Positions 1 through 6,531 are shown, counted from the stretch's first letter. The stretch is DNA of 11,001 bases from Cochliopodium minus (GCA_024220525.1 JAMYWO010000163.1:1-11001); one strand, 5' to 3'. The notes: a model not told the origin generated them from the sequence alone. Program-made: numbers and translations.

Positions 1-198
1 AAATTTTTCCGGCTGTTCCAGATATCTTCCAATAGCCGAAAAAACATAATCCTCCACTTCCTTGCCCATAATAAAAGTAGTGGTTGTTTCTCCCCTGAAC
101 CAAGGCTTCCCTCTGACCCATGAACGGGTAAAGGCTGTTAGCCTTACAATTATTTCTTCCCAATCTATATCAGTCTGCCTGCCTGTAACTGTACTCAT
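1..198 (-). CDS. Partial N-terminus of a possible sigma-70-like protein
   Basis: The first 66 codons of a gene that leaves the window on the left, read from an ATG at 198. A GGAG lies 4 bases upstream of that ATG, which supports the start. The fragment opens with a short polar stretch, then WEEIIVRLTAFTRSWVRG, a WFRG motif, and GKEVEDYVFSAIGRYL near residues 45-60. The pattern of a helix, an aromatic/RG turn and then 'GK-x-x-EDxV...L' resembles region 2 of small sigma-70-like proteins in Bacteroidota, but I do not recognise the exact family and the diagnostic C-terminal half is missing. It is transcribed divergently from the ubiquitin-like operon, with 110 bp between the two starts, so it could be a regulator of that operon. 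The coding call is fairly safe; the function is a guess. Confidence 0.55.
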   Translation of the reverse strand, partial: MSTVTGRQTDIDWEEIIVRLTAFTRSWVRGKPWFRGETTTTFIMGKEVEDYVFSAIGRYLEQPEKF

Positions 199-308
199 TT
201 ATCTCCAGTTCATATTAGTATATGGTGTTAAAATAGTTTTTTTTACGGCTACCTGCAAAAAAAAGCTCTTCGCCAACATATATCTGGTATAATCAAATTT
301 TATATAAA
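199..308. promoter_or_regulatory. Divergent intergenic region of the ubiquitin-like operon
   Basis: These 110 bp separate the divergent starts at 198 (minus) and 309 (plus), so they must hold the promoters of both. The region is AT-rich with runs of T and A. A TATAAT hexamer sits at 288-293, only about 15 bases before the plus-strand ATG, which would leave almost no leader. I could not find a clean Bacteroidota TAnnTTTG box on either strand, so no promoter is placed. The base context just before the ATG at 309 is A-rich rather than Shine-Dalgarno-like, as is common in Bacteroidota. Confidence 0.35.
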
Positions 309-857
309 ATGGAAAAAGAAACAGAAATCTTAGAGGGGCATGATCCCCACGATGACATCATTGATGTAGAGGCTTTTACAAAGGAAGGCAAAAAGCCTCC
401 GATTGGTAAAAAGTATAAGGTAAAGATTGGCAGTCATTACTTCATCTTTGACCACCATGTTGTTACAGGCAGGGAACTGATGGAAAAGGCCGGTATCACA
501 CCGATAGAGTGCTTCTGGCTGTATCAGAAACTAAAGGACTGCGACTTTGAAAAAATTGACCCCACAGAGAAGGTTGATTTGGCAAAAGGCGGTGTTGAAC
601 ACTTTGTAGTGAAACCTACAGAAGTGTTTAATTATTTCGTGGACAACGAACCTGAAACAACCGACCAAAAGGAACTTACTCCCAACCAGATGCTTGAAGC
701 AGCAGGATTGACGCCTGTGGCTGATTATTATTTAGTGAGAATTAACCCGGATGGCAGCCAAACTTCTCTTAAAGACAGCCCAAATACACCATTGAAAATG
801 GTATGCCCGGCAGTAAAATTCATTTCTGCATTCAGAGGCGAAACCAATGTATCTTAA
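309..857 (+). CDS. Multiubiquitin protein (two ubiquitin-like beta-grasp domains)
   Basis: A 182-residue protein of the bacterial multiubiquitin type (PF14452-like), the modifier of a prokaryotic ubiquitin-like conjugation system. After an acidic leader (residues 1-33) come two related beta-grasp units: about 36-103, with YKVKIGSHYFIF, VTGRELMEKAGI and 'KVDLAKGGVEHFVV'; and about 106-177, with a degenerate repeat of the same plan (VFNYFVDNE, LTPNQMLEAAGLTP, 'PLKMVCPAVKFISAFRG'). The 'TGREL...AG' and 'TPNQMLEAAG' helices align with each other. The second unit ends in R176-G177 followed by five residues, ETNVS, so a free C-terminal glycine needs cleavage; the JAB domain encoded two genes downstream is the obvious protease. 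It is the first gene of a tight operon, 10 bp before the E2 gene. Family assignment is from sequence pattern; role in defence is inferred from context. Confidence 0.88.
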   Translation: MEKETEILEGHDPHDDIIDVEAFTKEGKKPPIGKKYKVKIGSHYFIFDHHVVTGRELMEKAGITPIECFWLYQKLKDCDFEKIDPTEKVDLAKGGVEHFVVKPTEVFNYFVDNEPETTDQKELTPNQMLEAAGLTPVADYYLVRINPDGSQTSLKDSPNTPLKMVCPAVKFISAFRGETNVS

Positions 858-867
858 ATTTTAGCTT

Positions 868-1236
868 ATGGCAAAATTAGACTTCATCAATCAATTGCAG
901 GCTCTTGGCTATACAGTGCATGAACCTGCGCCTGGTTTTGTATCATTTGAATACGAAATACTGGTGGGCAAATTCACTGGGCAGAATGTTTGGATGGGTT
1001 TACAGGTACTTGATAGTTTTCCAATGAATGCTCCGCCAGGCCCTCATTTCAAACCCCATCTCTTACCTATAACAGGTGGTGGCGGGGTACATCCATTCGG
1101 TGCAATTCATAACAGCCCCCTGGGTGCTGATTGGCAGTATTGGAGCAGGCCATTCAACAATGAATGGAACAGAACTGATAAAACGGTAAAAACTTATCTG
1201 GCACACATCAGAAATTTATTTGCAACTATTTTATGA
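868..1236 (+). CDS. E2/UBC-fold protein without cysteine
   Basis: A 122-residue protein of the bacterial E2/UBC family found next to multiubiquitin and E1/JAB genes (Prok-E2_E-like). E2-like marks are the short N-terminal helix, an 'FPMNAPPGPHF' stretch at 51-61 that matches the YPxxPP strand of UBC folds, and H75-P76 followed by a conserved-looking block (A79-IHNSPLG-ADW-QYWSRPF-N). The block ends with W100 and a C-terminal helix. The protein contains no cysteine at all, so a normal thioester E2 mechanism is impossible as translated; it resembles eukaryotic E2 variants (UEVs) in that respect, or may use histidines (H60, H64, H75, H81) structurally or catalytically. Whether the family as a whole lacks the cysteine cannot be judged here. 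Its TGA overlaps the ATG of the next gene by 4 bases, so the two are probably translationally coupled. Confidence 0.82.
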   Translation: MAKLDFINQLQALGYTVHEPAPGFVSFEYEILVGKFTGQNVWMGLQVLDSFPMNAPPGPHFKPHLLPITGGGGVHPFGAIHNSPLGADWQYWSRPFNNEWNRTDKTVKTYLAHIRNLFATIL

Positions 1237-2750
1237 AGACATTTAGCGTGGTAATAACCGATGAAATTCATCAACAGCTTTTTGCTCATCTTATTCGGGA
1301 AGATGAACAAGAAGATTTGTGTTTCGCAACCTATATACCCAGCAGTGGGCTCAATAGGAGTACAGGAATATTGTCACAAATAATTTTACCAGAAGAAGAT
1401 GAAAGAAACGTACATGGCAACGTTGGCTTTTTACCGCATTATTTTGAACGGGTATTAAAGATAGCTGCTGAAAGAAAAGAAGGTATTGCCTTTTTACATT
1501 CTCACCCTTCATCCGGCTGGCAGGGAATGAGTGACGATGATGTAGTAGCTGAAACAAGAATGTCTCCTTCAGTAATGGGACTTACCGGCTTGCCATTATT
1601 AGGATTAACATTGGGAACAGATGGTGCGTGGAGTGGAAGGTTTTGGACAAAAAATGAGAATGAGAAAAGAAGATACAGTTGTAACTGGTGTGAAACTGTA
1701 CGGGTAGTTGGAAGAAAACTGAGTATTACCTATAACGATGCTTTACTACCTGCTATTTTTGATTCTGAAAAACAATTGCGGACAATCTCTGCATGGGGTA
1801 ATAAAACACAGGAAGATTTATCCCGCTTAAAAATTGGGATAGTGGGTTTAGGAAGTGTAGGAAGCGTTGTTGCGGAGATATTGGCTAGAACCGGAATTTC
1901 AAATTTTACACTTATTGATTTTGATGCGGTTGAAGAGAAAAATCTTGACCGCCTTACCAATGTTTTTAAAGACGATATTGGCAGAGCCAAGGTGTTAGCT
2001 GTGACAGATGGAATACGCAAAAGTGCAACAGCTCCCAAAATAAAAATTACTACTTGTGAATACAGTATCTGCGAAAAGCCGGGCTATAATACAGCATTAG
2101 ACTGTGACATTCTATTCAGCTGCGTGGACAGACCCTGGCCCCGGCAAGTACTCAATTTTATTTCTTATGCTCATTTAATACCAGTTATTGATGGTGGTAT
2201 ATTGGTTCGTACCAATAAGAGAAACACTAATATTATTGGTGCCGACTGGAAAGCACAAACAGTAGGATACAAAAGAGCTTGCCTTGAATGCTTAGGTCAA
2301 TACAAAACTGAAAATGCAGTACTGGAAATAAGCGGTAAGTTGGACGATCCAGATTACATCAAGGGGTTAGATAAATCCAAGTTCCTGGATGCTCATGAAA
2401 ATGTATTTGCTTTCAGTTCCCATCTGGCTTCGATGGAGGTACTGCAAATGCTGACACTTTTTATCGCTCCATCTGGTGTAAGCGATGTTGGTCAGCAACT
2501 TTATCATTTTGTGTTAGGTTCAATGGATGTTGATAGTAATAAAGAGTGTCATGAAAATTGTTTCTTTCAATCAGTTATCGGCAAAGGTGATTTTGCTAAT
2601 GTAACTGTGTATGGCGAACATGCAGTTGCTGTTGCGGCAAGATCCCTTAGAAGTAAAGAAATTCTTTCTAACATAGTAAATGATGTTCAACACAAGAAAT
2701 CGATTTTCTTAGTGATAAAAAAGTATTTTAAGAGCCTACTCAACCGTTGA
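1233..2750 (+). CDS. JAB peptidase-E1 (ThiF) fusion of the ubiquitin-like system
   Basis: A 505-residue two-domain enzyme. Residues 1 to about 145 form a JAB/JAMM metalloprotease: H89-S-H91-P followed by GWQGM, S100 and D101-D103, the zinc-binding and catalytic pattern, with E27 a candidate for the catalytic glutamate. A C150-x2-C153 pair sits at the linker. Residues about 185-445 are an E1/ThiF-type Rossmann domain: GIVGLGSVG at 202-210 binds ATP, L227-IDFD with N237 and R240 is the usual nucleotide and Mg site, and SCVDR is at 296-300. C350-x2-C353 and C439-x3-C443 look like the structural zinc tetrad of this fold. Likely role: cleave the tail of the multiubiquitin protein (JAB) and adenylate its exposed glycine (E1). 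The JAB part may also remove the modifier from targets. The gene overlaps the E2 gene by 4 bases and ends the operon. Its ORF is unbroken. Confidence 0.9.
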   Translation: MKTFSVVITDEIHQQLFAHLIREDEQEDLCFATYIPSSGLNRSTGILSQIILPEEDERNVHGNVGFLPHYFERVLKIAAERKEGIAFLHSHPSSGWQGMSDDDVVAETRMSPSVMGLTGLPLLGLTLGTDGAWSGRFWTKNENEKRRYSCNWCETVRVVGRKLSITYNDALLPAIFDSEKQLRTISAWGNKTQEDLSRLKIGIVGLGSVGSVVAEILARTGISNFTLIDFDAVEEKNLDRLTNVFKDDIGRAKVLAVTDGIRKSATAPKIKITTCEYSICEKPGYNTALDCDILFSCVDRPWPRQVLNFISYAHLIPVIDGGILVRTNKRNTNIIGADWKAQTVGYKRACLECLGQYKTENAVLEISGKLDDPDYIKGLDKSKFLDAHENVFAFSSHLASMEVLQMLTLFIAPSGVSDVGQQLYHFVLGSMDVDSNKECHENCFFQSVIGKGDFANVTVYGEHAVAVAARSLRSKEILSNIVNDVQHKKSIFLVIKKYFKSLLNR

Positions 2751-2760
2751 ACTAACATAT

Positions 2761-2781
2761 AAACAAATCACTTTGTTTTTT
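2761..2781. terminator. AT-rich hairpin between convergent genes
   Basis: Perfect 7-bp arms AAACAAA (2761-2767) and TTTGTTT (2772-2778) flank a 4-base loop, followed on the plus strand by three more T. It starts 10 bp after the stop of the E1-JAB gene and covers the stop of the convergent DUF1016 gene, a typical place for a shared terminator. The stem is entirely A/T-rich apart from one pair, so it would be weak. Confidence 0.4.
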
Positions 2782-3910
2782 CTTCATCAACAATTTGTTG
2801 CAACTCCTTTTCACTCGGCAAATTCACTAAATATTTGCTTACAAATACCTGATGAGGTAACCCTGTAGTAGCATACTTCACCAATGCTTCATTTTTACCG
2901 CTACACAGTATAATGCCAACTGGTGGATTATCGCCGTTGTGGCTTTCATTTTCTTTATAGTAGTTCAGATACATATTCATTTGTCCAGCATCGGCATGGT
3001 CAAATTCGCCAATTTTTAAATCAAGCAGTACATGGCATTTCAATAAGCGGTGATAAAACACCAGGTCAATCCGGTAATGTTTGTTGCCAAACGTAATACG
3101 GCGCTGTCGATGCTCAAAACAAAAGCCCCGGCCAAGTTCGAGCAAAAAGTGCTGCAGGTTGGTGATAATGCGTTGCTCTAGGTCGCTTTCAGAGTAGGTG
3201 GTTTTTTCCTCAAGTCCCAAAAACTCAAGCAGGTAGGTATTCCTGAAAACAGATTCGGGGAAATGGCCAGTGTTTTTTCTGAAATCTTGAAGGGTGGCAT
3301 TTTTATCCTGGCTTAATCCGGTTCTTTCGTATAACAGACTGTCAATAGCCCGTTTTAGCTCCTTTACAGGCCAGTTATTTTCAATCGCTTGCTCCTCATA
3401 AAACCGCCGTTTAGCCCCTGAATCGGCTTTTAATAGCTCAATGAAATGCGAGAAGCTAAGATAGGTTATCAGGCGACTGGTATTTTCGTCGCCTCCGGGT
3501 TGAGAGAATTTTGCAGATGGAGTCTGCAATTTTTCAAATAATTGAAAATCAATAATATAAGATTTTGCAGATGCTGACTGCAAAATTTGAGGATAAGCAG
3601 CATAAAAATCCCGGCACAGATATAGGTTCCGTTCCTGCAGGGATTTGATACCCTTCTCCAATAGCCTTTTGGCCAATGCCTTGAGTAAGCTGGTGCCATA
3701 CCTAGCCCGGTCGCCCCCGTTTTGCTCGTATTCCACAATATAGAACCCGATCAGCCAGTTTCGGATGGTCAGTGCCGTGTTTACTTGCTGCTGCACCCTA
3801 TTTAAAAAATAGGTGTTTGTCTGCTGAATGATAGCTGTTAACTGCTCCAAACTGTTCACGTTATTCATGCTGTATCGTTTTGGGTTTATAAACCGGGCCG
3901 GTTCTCCCAT
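2768..3910 (-). CDS. DUF1016/YhcG-family PD-(D/E)XK nuclease
   Basis: A 380-residue protein if read from the ATG at 3910; the better start is probably M15 (ATG at 3868, 17 bp after the integrase stop), giving 366 residues, because the first ATG lies inside the end of the integrase gene. Residues 20-105 hold the helical DUF1016 N-terminal domain ('R50-NWLIGFYIVEYEQNG', 'L91-QERNLYLCRDFY'). Residues 145-200 carry the LSFSHFIELL and 'RTGLS' blocks. Residues about 240-360 form the YhcG C-terminal nuclease: Y279-R-I-D282, D297-L-K299 as the (D/E)xK pair, and Q310, all expected for a metal-dependent PD-(D/E)XK site. Members are common in accessory islands and next to restriction or recombination genes. 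Their substrate is not well established; Holliday-junction or branched DNA processing has been proposed. The linker at 108-140 is low-complexity and is encoded by palindromes (see separate entry). Confidence 0.88.
   Translation of the reverse strand: MGEPARFINPKRYSMNNVNSLEQLTAIIQQTNTYFLNRVQQQVNTALTIRNWLIGFYIVEYEQNGGDRARYGTSLLKALAKRLLEKGIKSLQERNLYLCRDFYAAYPQILQSASAKSYIIDFQLFEKLQTPSAKFSQPGGDENTSRLITYLSFSHFIELLKADSGAKRRFYEEQAIENNWPVKELKRAIDSLLYERTGLSQDKNATLQDFRKNTGHFPESVFRNTYLLEFLGLEEKTTYSESDLEQRIITNLQHFLLELGRGFCFEHRQRRITFGNKHYRIDLVFYHRLLKCHVLLDLKIGEFDHADAGQMNMYLNYYKENESHNGDNPPVGIILCSGKNEALVKYATTGLPHQVFVSKYLVNLPSEKELQQIVDEEKTK
3511..3586. repeat. Cluster of three palindromes inside the DUF1016 gene
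   Basis: Three hairpins follow one another in 76 bp. TTGCAGA/TCTGCAA (3511-3517 and 3523-3529, 5-base loop); TTTTCAA/TTGAAAA (3531-3537 and 3542-3548, 4-base loop); and ATTTTGCAG/CTGCAAAAT (3562-3570 and 3578-3586, 7-base loop). The first and third share the core TTGCAG...CTGCAA. On the coding strand they encode the linker between the N-terminal and nuclease domains, giving the doubled peptide LQ(S/T)xSAK (residues 110-115 and 128-133). Confidence 0.75.
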
Positions 3911-5181
3911 ATTCTTTTAATCATGTAAGCTTTTTGTACCTGATCGGCTTTGATGTACCGGCGAAAGGCCTTTTCAGTTTTGTGTCCGCTGATGGCCATA
4001 ATAAGGTTAGTGGGCGTACCATCCAAAAATTCATTGGTGCAAAAACTCCGACGACAAGTATGGCTGGTAACCCAGGCATACTTGGGCCTAATTTCCTCCA
4101 CGATCTGGTTGCCTTTCTTATGCGTGATTTTTACCAGTTCATTAATGCCTGCCAGTTTAGCAACCACTTTGATGTAGTTGTTAAAATTTACATTGCTCAC
4201 CTGCGGCATTTGCATATTGTATTTATCAATGAGTATATGCCTTGCATCTTTCTTGAGTGGAACAATTACAGTAGAAATTGTTTTGGTCTGTGTGACATAT
4301 AACATTCCATCTCTAACTTCTTCTGGTTTTATATCGGTATAATCACTAAAGCGGAATCCTGTAAGGCAACCGAGTATAAATAAATCACGGTACTTTTCTA
4401 ATTGCGGTTGCGCAGTTAAATCAAGACGATAAACTGTCGAAAGTTCTTTCCAACTTAAATACACTGCATCAACTTCTTCATCCATCACTTTAAAGAAACT
4501 TAAATCCATGATGGGAATAATTTTTTTACGGATTCTGTCACGCAAAAAAGATTTTAAGTGTTTGATGGTTTTTCCAACTGTGTTTGTCTTTAACCCTTTT
4601 ATTGCTTCCTTTCGACGAACCTGCAGTACTTCATAAGTAAGAAAAGAAACAAATTCTTCATAAAAAGTAGCATCAAAAGAATCAAACGTAATAGCCTCAC
4701 CCCTGTATTCTTCAAAGAGTTTAAGATGCGCCTTCATAGCATTAATTACATTGATAGTACAAGATTTTACAGAACTTTTTTTTGAAATTGCATAGTCATC
4801 AATATGCTTAAAAACATTCAATGAATCTTTTTCATCACCCATCTGTCTAAATGCCCATTTACTGTTATCGCGGTGAAAGTTTTCCTTAAGAAATTTTACG
4901 GGGCATACCTTCTTATCTGTGAGCGCATAGCTTATCATGTCTTCGGCTTTGCGGAGTTTTTGCGTAAGAACTGTCTCCAGTTCATGAAGGTTGCCGTACT
5001 CTACAGGAATATCTTTGGATATTCGATTTGTTTTCCTGTTCCAATATTGCGGAGGGATACTAATTCCAGTACTTAACACAACCCGTTTTTCTGAAGAAAA
5101 ACAATACTGTAAACTTATTGGAGCCAATCCATTTTTCCCTACCTTTGTACCTCGGGAAATGAGCTTGATGGGATGTCGCAT
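3886..5181 (-). CDS. Tyrosine site-specific integrase, Bacteroidota mobile-element type
   Basis: A 431-residue integrase with the three usual parts. An N-terminal arm-binding domain covers residues 5-100 ('GKNGLAPISLQY', 'LSTGISIPPQYWN'); a SAM-like core-binding domain covers about 120-215; and the catalytic domain covers about 240-425. Catalytic residues are visible: R277 in GCLTGFRFSDY, K300 in TQTK, H374-x-x-R377 in SHTCRRSF, H400 in ISGHKT and the nucleophile Y409 in FRRYIKAD. All are present, so the enzyme may be active. Such integrases insert conjugative or mobilisable elements and genomic islands. It probably belongs to the accessory element that also holds the nuclease directly downstream and perhaps the ubiquitin-like operon. 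I saw no tRNA gene or convincing attachment-site duplication in the window. Confidence 0.93.
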   Translation of the reverse strand: MRHPIKLISRGTKVGKNGLAPISLQYCFSSEKRVVLSTGISIPPQYWNRKTNRISKDIPVEYGNLHELETVLTQKLRKAEDMISYALTDKKVCPVKFLKENFHRDNSKWAFRQMGDEKDSLNVFKHIDDYAISKKSSVKSCTINVINAMKAHLKLFEEYRGEAITFDSFDATFYEEFVSFLTYEVLQVRRKEAIKGLKTNTVGKTIKHLKSFLRDRIRKKIIPIMDLSFFKVMDEEVDAVYLSWKELSTVYRLDLTAQPQLEKYRDLFILGCLTGFRFSDYTDIKPEEVRDGMLYVTQTKTISTVIVPLKKDARHILIDKYNMQMPQVSNVNFNNYIKVVAKLAGINELVKITHKKGNQIVEEIRPKYAWVTSHTCRRSFCTNEFLDGTPTNLIMAISGHKTEKAFRRYIKADQVQKAYMIKRIWENRPGL

Positions 5182-5221
5182 AACTTGGTCGATTTTAGGT
5201 CTATTAAAAATGAACCAAGTT
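5182..5221. promoter_or_regulatory. Inverted repeat just upstream of the integrase start
   Basis: AACTTGGT (5182-5189) and ACCAAGTT (5214-5221) are perfect 8-bp inverted arms with 24 bases between their inner ends. The left arm touches the integrase start codon. The arrangement could be an operator for autoregulation or an integrase/excisionase arm site; nothing in the sequence decides between them. Confidence 0.4.
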
Positions 5222-5335
5222 GTATAAAGGTAGAACTGAAGAAAATGCCGAGTTGTTTATAAATGTTTAAGAACCAGCATTTTCAGTTAAGATAAATAAA
5301 GAGACGTAAAGTTATAAACAGCGGATTTGATGGTC

Positions 5336-5962
5336 TTAAGTCCCGTCCAGTCCGCTGAGCGGGGGAATTGAAAAATTCTCCCGCTTTTTTTCATATATGA
5401 GTAGCCGTTTCTCCTTCATTATATAAGAGTTGTGAGCAAGTAAATCTATCATTGTTGGGGTTCGATATACCCCATCCTGATAGTAAAGATTTTGCTCGAA
5501 CCCCAACTTAACGAACTCTTGTTTTTCGAGCGTATTGGTATTGTTAAACACAAATTCAAGGTCTGAAAGTTTGCCCAGGTTGTTTTGAAGAATTTTATAC
5601 GTTCTATCCTGATCGCCACTTAAACGTTCAATACAGGCGCGTAGCGATATTCTTGTATTGTTAATCGAGTTAAACCATCTGTCGTATGTATCCTGCGTTA
5701 TTTTGTTTGTAATCCACTTCTCTTCAATTGAAAATAATTTTGCTTCTTCTAAAGCAAGTTCCTTTTTCTTGTCTTCCAGCAATCTTTTGTCTTCCACTAC
5801 CTTATTCTCAAAGATTCGGTCGGCGCTATTTCTAATAATCTTTATTGCTTTATCAGGTACACTCATTAAACCAAACACCTGACGAAGTTGGTCATGAGCC
5901 TTTGTTACACTCAAATTAAGGTGGGTAGTCTTATTACATTTATAGTAATAGTGTAAACCGCA
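5336..5962 (-). pseudogene. C-terminal fragment of a large serine recombinase
   Basis: An open stretch of 208 residues between an in-frame TAA at 5963-5965 and the stop at 5336. It begins inside a recombinase zinc-ribbon (C-G-L-H-YYYKCNKTTHLNLS), with an H-YYY-K-C-N pattern. It continues with the 'SVTKAHDQLRQVF' region and the long charged coiled coil typical of large serine recombinases (about residues 50-110: EDKRLLEDKKKELALEEAK...), ending with the usual basic tail. An internal TTG at 5914 could give a 192-residue product. The catalytic resolvase domain and first DNA-binding domain, together some 300 residues, are absent: upstream the sequence switches to the mobC relic on the opposite strand. 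Such recombinases normally integrate phages or mobile elements; this piece cannot do so. Confidence 0.8.
5359..5391 (+). terminator. Strong hairpin with T-tract at the end of the recombinase fragment
   Basis: Arms GCGGGGGAATT (5359-5369) and AATTCTCCCGC (5374-5384) pair over 11 positions with one G-T wobble and a GAAA tetraloop, followed by TTTTTTT (5385-5391). On the plus strand this is a textbook intrinsic terminator. It sits within the last codons of the minus-strand recombinase fragment, and no plus-strand gene lies just upstream, so what it terminates is unclear. Confidence 0.6.
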
Positions 5963-6531
5963 TTAGCAAAACCGTCAATCAGAAGAATTAGCTCCCTTGT
6001 AGCTTTGTTTTGGACGAGTTCGCCACAGTCTACGTACATGGTATTGACAGTCGTCGCTACCGCCCGTTCCAACAAGGTTGCGTGACCATTGTCGTTCAGG
6101 ATAACAACTAATTAAAAAAGGACTATGGACAGCAACAGGCAGAGGTCATTATCAATATTCCGGGTAACGTGATATGCGGTCAGGTAACTGGCGATATGGC
6201 TAAGCAGTTATCCGAGCGGTTTGGTAATATTAACCAAATCAAAGAAAACCTGTCGGTAAATGCGACTGATACCTCATTTAGTCGCTCCACGCAACTGGGT
6301 TATACCGTTCCGGCCTCTACAGTATCCTGCCTGTCTTCAGGTGAATTTGTTGGGATGGTGGCAGATGATCCTACAACACCGATCAGCCTCAAAACCTTTC
6401 ATTGCCGGATACAAAATGACCACGAGGCGATACCCGAGGTGAGAAATGTCAGCACGAATGAAATATTGAGCAATTACCAGCGTATCAAAGCTGACATTCA
6501 GGAATTGGTAGCTGCTTTAGCCACAGACTGA
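5950..6531 (+). pseudogene. mobC: Decayed C-terminal part of a MobC/TraG-type coupling protein
   Basis: About 190 codons of the conjugation coupling protein that carries DNA to the type IV secretion channel in Bacteroidota elements. Reading the plus strand from about 5950 gives NRISKTVNQKN, a TAG (5989-5991), then LPCSFVLDEFATVYVHGID, whose 'FVLDEF' is the Walker B motif. A frame change near 6049 leads to VVATARSNKVA in the next frame and a return to the first frame near 6082 (VTIVVQDNN). A TAA follows (6109-6111), then an open stretch from LKKDYG (6112) through GNVICGQVTGD-xAKQLSERFG, STQLGYTVPAS and LSSGEFVGMVADDP to the natural C-terminus at 6531. Both stops look like CAG/CAA to TAG/TAA changes. 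The N-terminal two thirds, with Walker A, is missing. Start position is approximate because decay and the junction with the recombinase fragment meet there. Confidence 0.85.

Noticed and set aside
62-292. Plus-strand 76-residue open frame
   Set aside because: Its left part is antisense to the better-supported gene at 1-198, which has a ribosome site and protein-like composition; the rest is low-complexity intergenic DNA.
1351-2038. Two minus-strand frames within the JAB-E1 gene
   Set aside because: Antisense shadows of a gene with clear JAMM and Rossmann motifs; no family resemblance of their own.
3469-3738. Minus-strand alternative frame within the DUF1016 gene
   Set aside because: Shadow in another frame of a gene with conserved domains on both sides of it.
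3934-4302. Plus-strand frames antisense to the integrase
   Set aside because: The integrase has all its catalytic residues and a full-length frame; the antisense frames have no recognisable features.
5911-6111. Minus-strand 66-residue frame (…MYVDCGELVQNKATRELILLIDG…)
   Set aside because: It lacks a good start and is antisense to the mobC relic, whose Walker B and ATARSNKVA motifs are convincing on the plus strand.
3886-6531. Attachment-site direct repeats bounding an integrated element
   Set aside because: I looked for matching repeats near the integrase and near the mobC relic but found none long enough to support; the element borders may be outside the window or destroyed.
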